Assembly: GCF_000143415.4 (NCBI RefSeq)
Contig: NW_003314279.1
Coordinates: 124,001-188,000, forward strand
From: Selaginella moellendorffii
Lineage: Eukaryota; Streptophyta; Lycopodiopsida; Selaginellales; Selaginellaceae
Direction: 5' to 3'
DNA length: 64,000 nucleotides
Of the stretch, positions 58,540 through 64,000 are shown one piece after another (within the stretch, counting starts at the first letter, position 1; each line of letters opens with the position of its first letter). The notes below the pieces were generated by a model. The model was not told where the DNA came from and did not search any database. It worked only from the letters and a program-made list of their open reading frames with translations. A program made the translations under genes and the position numbers.

Positions 58540-58729
58540 CGAATGGTACTCGCAGCGACATTCTAACTAGGCTAGCAATTGGAGGGATTGAAAAAAGCGA
58601 GGCCCCTAGGCAAGGGAGGACTTTCAACGATAAAATCGTGTTGGGTTTATGGTATGGCCCATCTCATCCATCTTGCTCTTGGAAGATCTACCATGCCAAC
58701 AACCATTTTAGAGTTTAATCTGGTTTTCT
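58540..58729. promoter_or_regulatory. Divergent promoter region of PSAT and the FKBP gene
   Basis: 190 bp between the two start codons. No motif is clear enough to name. Confidence 0.4.
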
Positions 58730-59619
58730 ATGACGACTTTGCTCCGTGCTCGCTGCTACTCCACTCAATTCTACTGTCAAGCCCAAGGTAAGATTTTGAT
58801 AGAGCTTTAGAGAGTAGATTTTGTGTTCTTGCAGAGAGTGTGAGGCGAACACGCAGAGAAATCTTGTTCCTGGGCCATGGAATTGCGGCAGCTTCAGCGC
58901 TCTCACTGCCCTCTTCGCCGAGGTCTTATTTTCTTTCCTCGCTGTTCTTCTGGCATAGATTTTTTGCGTTTTGCAGTGCCAGGAAGCTCTACACAAACTT
59001 GGAAGAGGCAAGGGAGGCCGGCGAAGCTCGTCGCGAGGAGAAAGAGAGAGCCCAGGGTCCAATTATAACTCTGCCATCGGGAATAAGGTAAGTTTCTCGA
59101 TCGATCTCGCTCCTTGTCACATCCTTTCATCGATCAGATTTAGAGAACTCGACGCTGGCTCGGGAAGAACAGTGGCCCCCGGCGATGTCGTCTCGGTTCA
59201 ATACGTTATATATCGATTAAACGGGTAAGAGTCCGCTGCCCATGATCTTTCCGAGTCTCACGCATCGAAGAAACAGCATGTATCTTGATTCGCTGGGTTA
59301 CGGGAACGAAGGCAAAGACGACGTTGGAGACGTTCTAACGTTCCAACTGGGTGGAAGAACAGTAAGATGTAATGCTTGGCATGGAGAAAAAAGTGTGACC
59401 TTTTGGAACTTCCAGGTTCCTCGAGCTGTAGAACTCGGCATGGAAGGCATGAAGCTCGGGGGAAAGCGGAGAATTCTTGTCAATCCAGACTTGGGCTGGA
59501 CCCAAGAATCAATGCAGCCTCAGCCAACAACAGCCGCAGCTGGACGGAGGCTGATGAATAGCTTCCAGAAACCATTGCTGTTCGAGATCGAGCTGGTGAA
59601 GATTAGTGACGGAACTTGA
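58730..59619 (+). CDS. Thylakoid-lumen FKBP-type peptidyl-prolyl isomerase
   Basis: Six exons: 58730-58787, 58835-58922, 58977-59087, 59138-59224, 59277-59361 and 59416-59619. The N-terminus (MTTLLRARCYSTQFYCQAQE) is a plastid transit peptide. A twin-arginine lumen-targeting segment follows (RRTRREILFLGHG, then AAASALSLPSSPSA). The FKBP domain has LPSGIRFRELDAGSGRTVAP, GDVVSVQYVIYRLNG and PRAVELGMEGMKLGGKRRIL. Several active-site aromatic positions of canonical FKBPs look changed (DSLGYGNEG region), as in other lumenal FKBPs, so isomerase activity may be weak. It converges with the amidase gene, 107 bp away. Confidence 0.82.
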
Positions 59620-59725
59620 TCATGAAAACCCATGTAAAAGTTCATCACGTTGTATGTGCTTAGAAACATTCTATCCCGCAAACTCCAGCATTGAAGTTCT
59701 ACACAGCATGAAATCCACGAACTAT

Positions 59726-61462
59726 TTACATCGAAGGTGGAGGTTTTCGGACAAGGGTTGCCTGCTCCAAGTCAAAAGCAATCTCTATAAGAGTTGGTTC
59801 AGAGCCTTTGGTTCCCAGAATTCCAATTCCAAATGGAACGCCCGTGGAGGAGAGGTATCCCGCAGGAATGGTGATGGCAGGATAGCCAGCAATCGCCGCA
59901 GGAGCAGTCATGAGAGATGGCATTGCTCCGATCAGCGCATCCAGCTTGTGCGTCTCAAAAAGATGATCAATCCCATGCTTTGTGAGGAACTGATTTCGTT
60001 TGACGGCCTCCTTGTAGTCCTTGGAATGCGTGCCTTTGGTTGCCTGTGACTCGAGGAATATTTCCTGGCCAAAGAGCTTCATCTCCTGGAAACTTGGAAA
60101 GAAGTTTGTGAAAGGTGGTCCTTTTACGAGAGTGTCGTCCACTTACCTTGTCAGCGTGCTGGATGTTGAACTTGATCACGTCCTCGAGGCTCCGGACCTG
60201 GCTCTTGACGAGCTGAGCAAGGTACTGGTTGAGCTCCACCTTGAAATTCGTACGAAGAACCAGATCCTCGCTCACGCCCGAGAGGATCTCATCTGCGTGA
60301 GGGAGCGTCAAGTTCTCGACAATCACCGCTCCACGAGATCTGGGGATGGATCAGACAGTTTGATGAGTGAAGAGGCTCGTGAAACTTAACTTGGCGATTG
60401 AGATCATCTTGTCTACGGCGGCAATCTCGTCCTCCCGGATTCCCTGAAAGAAAGGAACAGGAGCAATGCCAAGCCGCTTACCGCGAAGCCCATCCCGCCT
60501 CAAGAACTGCTTGTATCCTCCCCGAGGGATGTATTTGGAAATGAATAGAGTTTGCCGGTCTCTCGGGTCGGCTCCGGCTATGGCGTCCAGCACCGCCACG
60601 GCATCCGCCACGCTCCGGCACATCGGCCTGCGAAAAGCTCGGCCAGCGTTGATCGGGTTTGACAAAATTGACCGTGTTTGACTGGGCTTACCCGACCGTA
60701 TCCTGGGTGTGCGAGATTGGGATGACGCCAGCTCGGCTTGTGAGGCCGACCGTGGGCTTGATTCCCACCACCGCATTCACGCTTGAGGGGCAGAGGATCG
60801 ATCCATCCGTCTCGGTCCCTACCGAGACCGAAACCATGTTGGCCGCTACCGCCACCGCGGAGCCACTGCTGGATCCGCACGGGCTTTCGTCCAGATTGTA
60901 AGGATTCTATGGCAAGAATGTGAAAGATCACTGAGAACTTATGGATCCGAGGTCATACCTTTGTCTGACCGCCAAGCGCACTCCAGCCGCTGGTGGAGTT
61001 TGTGGATCGAAAGTTCATCCATTCGCTGAGGTTGGTCTTGCCAAGAATGATCGCTCCGGCCCTCCGGAGCCTGGCCACAATGCCAGCGTCCCGAGGAACT
61101 TTGGAGCCCAGTAAGGCCAGAGAGCCCGCAGTGGTGCCCATCCTATCGGCAGTGGCGATGGAGTCCTTGAGCAGCACTGGGATTCCATGGAGCCCCTGAG
61201 CAACTGCGCTGCTTTGCCGCCTCTGTGCGTCTGCCTCATCGGCCAGGGCAAGAGCGTCGGGGTTGAGCTGGATGACTCCGTTGAGCGTGGGATTGAGGTG
61301 GACGATTCGATCCAGGTAGAAGCCGACGATCTCGCGCGAGGTGAGGCTCCCGGACCGGAAGGCCTGCTGGATTTCTTCCACGCTCGCCTCTAGGATGGGC
61401 GATCGAGTGCCGGAGAGAGAGCACGCCGCGAGCAGCACCGCGACGGTGAGTAAGAACGCCAT
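59726..61462 (-). CDS. Amidase-signature family protein
   Basis: Multi-exon. The ATG at 61460-61462 begins MAFLLTVAVLLAACSLSG, a signal peptide. The amidase signature is present. The catalytic Lys lies in GIPVLLKDSIAT. The Ser-cisSer region is SPCGSSSGSAVAVAANM, followed by GTETDGSILCPSS, giving the K-S-S triad. Blocks AGVIPISHTQDTVG and FGIGILGTKGSEPTLIEIA complete the fold. Plant members related to the At4g34880 type are of unclear substrate; GatA-like glutamine amidotransferase activity is unlikely given the signal peptide. Exon 1 is 60959-61462. It is head-to-head with the ADPRM-type gene, 246 bp apart. Confidence 0.9.
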
Positions 61463-61708
61463 TACTATGAAAGCTTGTTTCTTTCCACTTTGTTCCACTT
61501 TCCACTAAGTTGCCCCCTGATTCTAGCCAGGACAAGCATTTCTTGGAGCGATCATGCTCCTGCCATGGTCAAACGGAGAAAAGGTGGTAAGCTTGGATTT
61601 TGTCATAGAGCATTGATCTAAACGAAAAAGATGCCAAGAGCAAGCCAAAACTGACTTAGTCTTTCGTTTTAGCAGTGCTGATAGTAGTATAGTACTAGTG
61701 TTCTCTCC

Positions 61709-63068
61709 ATGGCCGAGGATGATCCATCCTTTTCGTTTGGAGTGATTGCGGATGTTCAATTTGGGGACAAAGACGATGCTGGTAGCTTACATTTTTCTCC
61801 CTGCTCGTTCTTTTCTTTATTAACTGGAACTCCTTTCTACTCCAGAGGCATCGGAAGGCAATGGACGCATCAAACGATACAGGGAGGCTCCAGAGAAACT
61901 GTCTAAAGCTGTGATGGACTTCAACTCTAGAAGGAGCGAATTGGAGTGAGTAGCAAAGCTAGAAAATTGTGTTCCATGGCGAAAGTAATAACCTTGGCTC
62001 GCCAGGTTTGTTCTTTCTCTCGGAGACATAATCGATGGGAACGTCTCGCCAGAGAAAACCACCGAAGACTTTGAGACGATCCTGGCTGAACTTCAAAAGG
62101 TTTTTACTTGTTTAATTTTACAAACTTCGGGAATCGCAACTGAGTTTTTCTTTTGTTTCTCAGCTGGAGCTCCCAGCGTTCCATGTTTTGGGAAACCACT
62201 GCTTGTCATTGCCGAGGGAATCAGTCATGGCACAACTTGGGATGCCAGCTTCTTACTACGTGCACAAAATCACCCATGCTTGGTCTCTGGTAAGCTTGAA
62301 ATTATCGCATTGGACACGTTCTTTTTCTCGTTTTCTTCTTTCATTCAGGTAGTTCTTGACACAATGGACATGAGCACGAAGTGGTCGGAGGACACACAAA
62401 ACTTCAAGGTAGCTTTTACTCATTCGCCATGGTGTCAAGAATTTTTTAACTTATCAACACTAACAGGAAGCCACGGAATTTCTTCACGCACATCCTTTGG
62501 GCGACGATCATCCCCAAATGTCTTTGTCGAACGGTGGCATTGGATCCATCCAAATGTGCTGGCTCAAAGAAGTGATAGCAAACGCAGAGAGGTATATAAT
62601 CTTTTTCTCCAAGATTTCCATGTCTCCATTATCATCTTGTCCAAAATTCTAGGAACAAGATCAAACTTATTGTAGCGGCACACCATCCGGTAGTAGCCGG
62701 CTCGGCTCCGGACGGCCTTCTAGCTTGGAACCATCAAGAGGTAAGAAAGCAAAGAAGTTATAAATTTCTTCTTCTTGCTTTCTCAGATCTCCTCAGTGCT
62801 CGTGGAAAGCTCAGCCTTTGTACTGTTTCTGTGTGGTAAGCTCGAGGATTTGGCTGATTCAATAGTATTCTTGTGTGAATTGTTTGCTGCAGGGCACCAC
62901 CATCCGGGTGGCTACGCATGTATCAATGGCAAGCACTTTGTCACCGTGCAAGCCATCTTGGAAGCTCCAACAGGCTCACAGGCTCACGCAGTGGTAAATG
63001 TGTTTGATAGTCACAAAATCACCATACAAGGCACCGGTACTGTGATCAGCCGCGTCCTGGAAATTTGA
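61709..63068 (+). CDS. ADPRM-type metallophosphoesterase (ADP-ribose/CDP-alcohol diphosphatase)
   Basis: About nine short exons from the ATG at 61709. The protein begins MAEDDPSFSFGVIADVQFGD, with the DxQ form of the first metal motif that is usual for ADPRM. Then come GRIKRYREAPEKLSKAV, SLGDIIDGNVSPEKT (GDxxD), HVLGNHCLSLPRESV (GNH), KLIVAAHHPV and the final HHHPGGYACINGKHFVTV metal motif. The order fits Mn-dependent ADP-ribose/CDP-alcohol diphosphatases that hydrolyse ADP-ribose, CDP-choline and related compounds in the cytosol. One internal exon boundary near 62800 is uncertain. Confidence 0.85.
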
Positions 63069-63232
63069 TTAAGCCAAAGCTCCTCTAGAATCAAGTTGAG
63101 CTCAAAGTCCAAGGCTTCATGCTAATGAAATACTTTTAAGTTGACTGCATTGACTTCCATAACTTTGAAGTAAGTCTTTGCAAATGTTTGCTTGGTTGTC
63201 ATTCTTTTGTCTCGATTGTCTGGAATCTTGCC

Positions 63233-64000
63233 ATGGAAGAGCGCCCCCAACTCGCCCTGTCCTCACGATCTGGAACGACATCCCTGTTCGATTCGGCTAG
63301 AAACCTGGACGAAAAGCTCTCAGCAGACAATCCAGCAGAAGCCCCCGGTGGAAAGAAGGAAAACTACAACAAGTATGTGGTGTTTTGTACATTGCTGGCT
63401 TCTCTCAACTCTCTACTGCTCGGATATGGTACGTTCTTCTTCCTTCTGGACATGCCTTGATTCTCATTCTTTCTTCTCAATTCATATATCCAGATATTGG
63501 TGTCATGAGTGGTGCCTTGCTCTACATCAAAGATTACTTCGAGCTCAACAGCGTGCAGCAGGAAGTACTGGTTGGCATTCTCAGCCTGGCGACTCTCGTG
63601 GGTGGGCTCATGGCCGGGAAGGTGGCTGATGCGGTGGGAAGAAGGAAGACAATGGCTACAGCCGCTGCAATCTTCTTCGTCGCTGCCTTGCTCATGGCAT
63701 TGTCTCCCTCATACGCGGTGCTCATGGCGGGACGAGTTCTATCGGGGTTGGGGGTCGGCTTTGCTACTATCTCTCCAGTGTACACGGCAGAACTCTCTCC
63801 TCCCGGAAGCAGGGGATCCCTCGGCTCGTCTGCCGATCTTTTCGTCAACATCGGGGTCCTGCTTGGATACGTAGCGAACTTTGCACTCTCGCCGCTTCCC
63901 GAGTGGCTCGGATGGAGGCTGATGCTGGGAGTCGGCGCCGTCCCTTCCGTGTTCCTGGCTTGCGCCGTGCTGGTGATGCCCGAGTCTCCTCGCTGGCTGG
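63233..64000 (+). CDS. Polyol/monosaccharide transporter (MFS sugar porter), N-terminal part
   Basis: Exon 1 is 63233-63428 and exon 2 starts at 63494 and runs off the right edge. The cytosolic N-terminus is followed by YNKYVVFCTLLASLNSLLLGY (helix 1), split by the intron before DIGVMSGALLYIK. Sugar-porter motifs are GKVADAVGRRKTM (the GRR loop), GRVLSGLGVGFATISPVYTAELSP and PESPRWL at the edge. The DIGVMSGA wording and the plain N-terminus match plant polyol/monosaccharide (PLT/PMT) proton symporters of the plasma membrane. The second half is outside the window. Confidence 0.88.

Noticed and set aside
61015-61251. Alternative frames inside the amidase exon
   Set aside because: They overlap the conserved Lys-containing amidase block in the correct frame.

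Overview
The window is nuclear DNA of a land plant. The genes carry GT-AG introns that are mostly very short (about 45-60 nt). There are PPR, F-box/kelch, extensin, phytocyanin, SCPL carboxypeptidase, plastid FKBP and PSAT genes, telo-box promoters at ribosomal-protein genes, and Ty1/copia retrotransposons. Tiny introns, high gene density and abundant PPR genes fit a lycophyte such as Selaginella best; this assignment is inference, not proof.

Layout. 1-11.2 kb is a compact gene island: the N-terminus of a DnaJ-type zinc-finger protein, a decayed unknown gene, a WRAP53/TCAB1-type WD40 protein, an M32 carboxypeptidase, a short Rubisco accumulation factor 1-like gene, a PLS-class PPR gene, a tRNA-Pro(UGG) and an F-box/kelch gene. 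11.2-17.1 kb is an AT-rich island with an ancient copia relic and a stray RAF1 fragment. 17.1-26.98 kb is again genic: an SCPL pseudogene beside an intact SCPL gene, head-to-head RPS15 and RPS25, a two-RRM glycine-rich hnRNP, a stellacyanin-like phytocyanin and an extensin-like gene.

27-55.6 kb is the accessory heart of the window. A mosaic block is present three times in direct order (about 27.1-41.9, 42.4-46.9 and 46.9-55.6 kb). Its parts are F-box/LRR-like relics, a chimera of PPR and phytocyanin pieces, a coiled-coil repeat ORF, anonymous repeats, and one copy each of an unrecognised single-pass membrane protein gene whose frame is kept in all three blocks. Blocks 1 and 3 end in a P-class PPR gene. 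The block 3 copy is intact (840 aa). The block 1 copy is broken by a 4.8-kb copia element, by a 139-bp LTR-like insertion and by a fusion to a second extensin copy. All six in-frame stops of the copia polyprotein are TAG.

55.8-64 kb returns to ordinary housekeeping genes: PSAT, a lumenal FKBP, an amidase, an ADPRM-type phosphoesterase and the start of a polyol/sugar transporter. Neighbours share short divergent or convergent gaps. There are no operons; the genes are individually transcribed.
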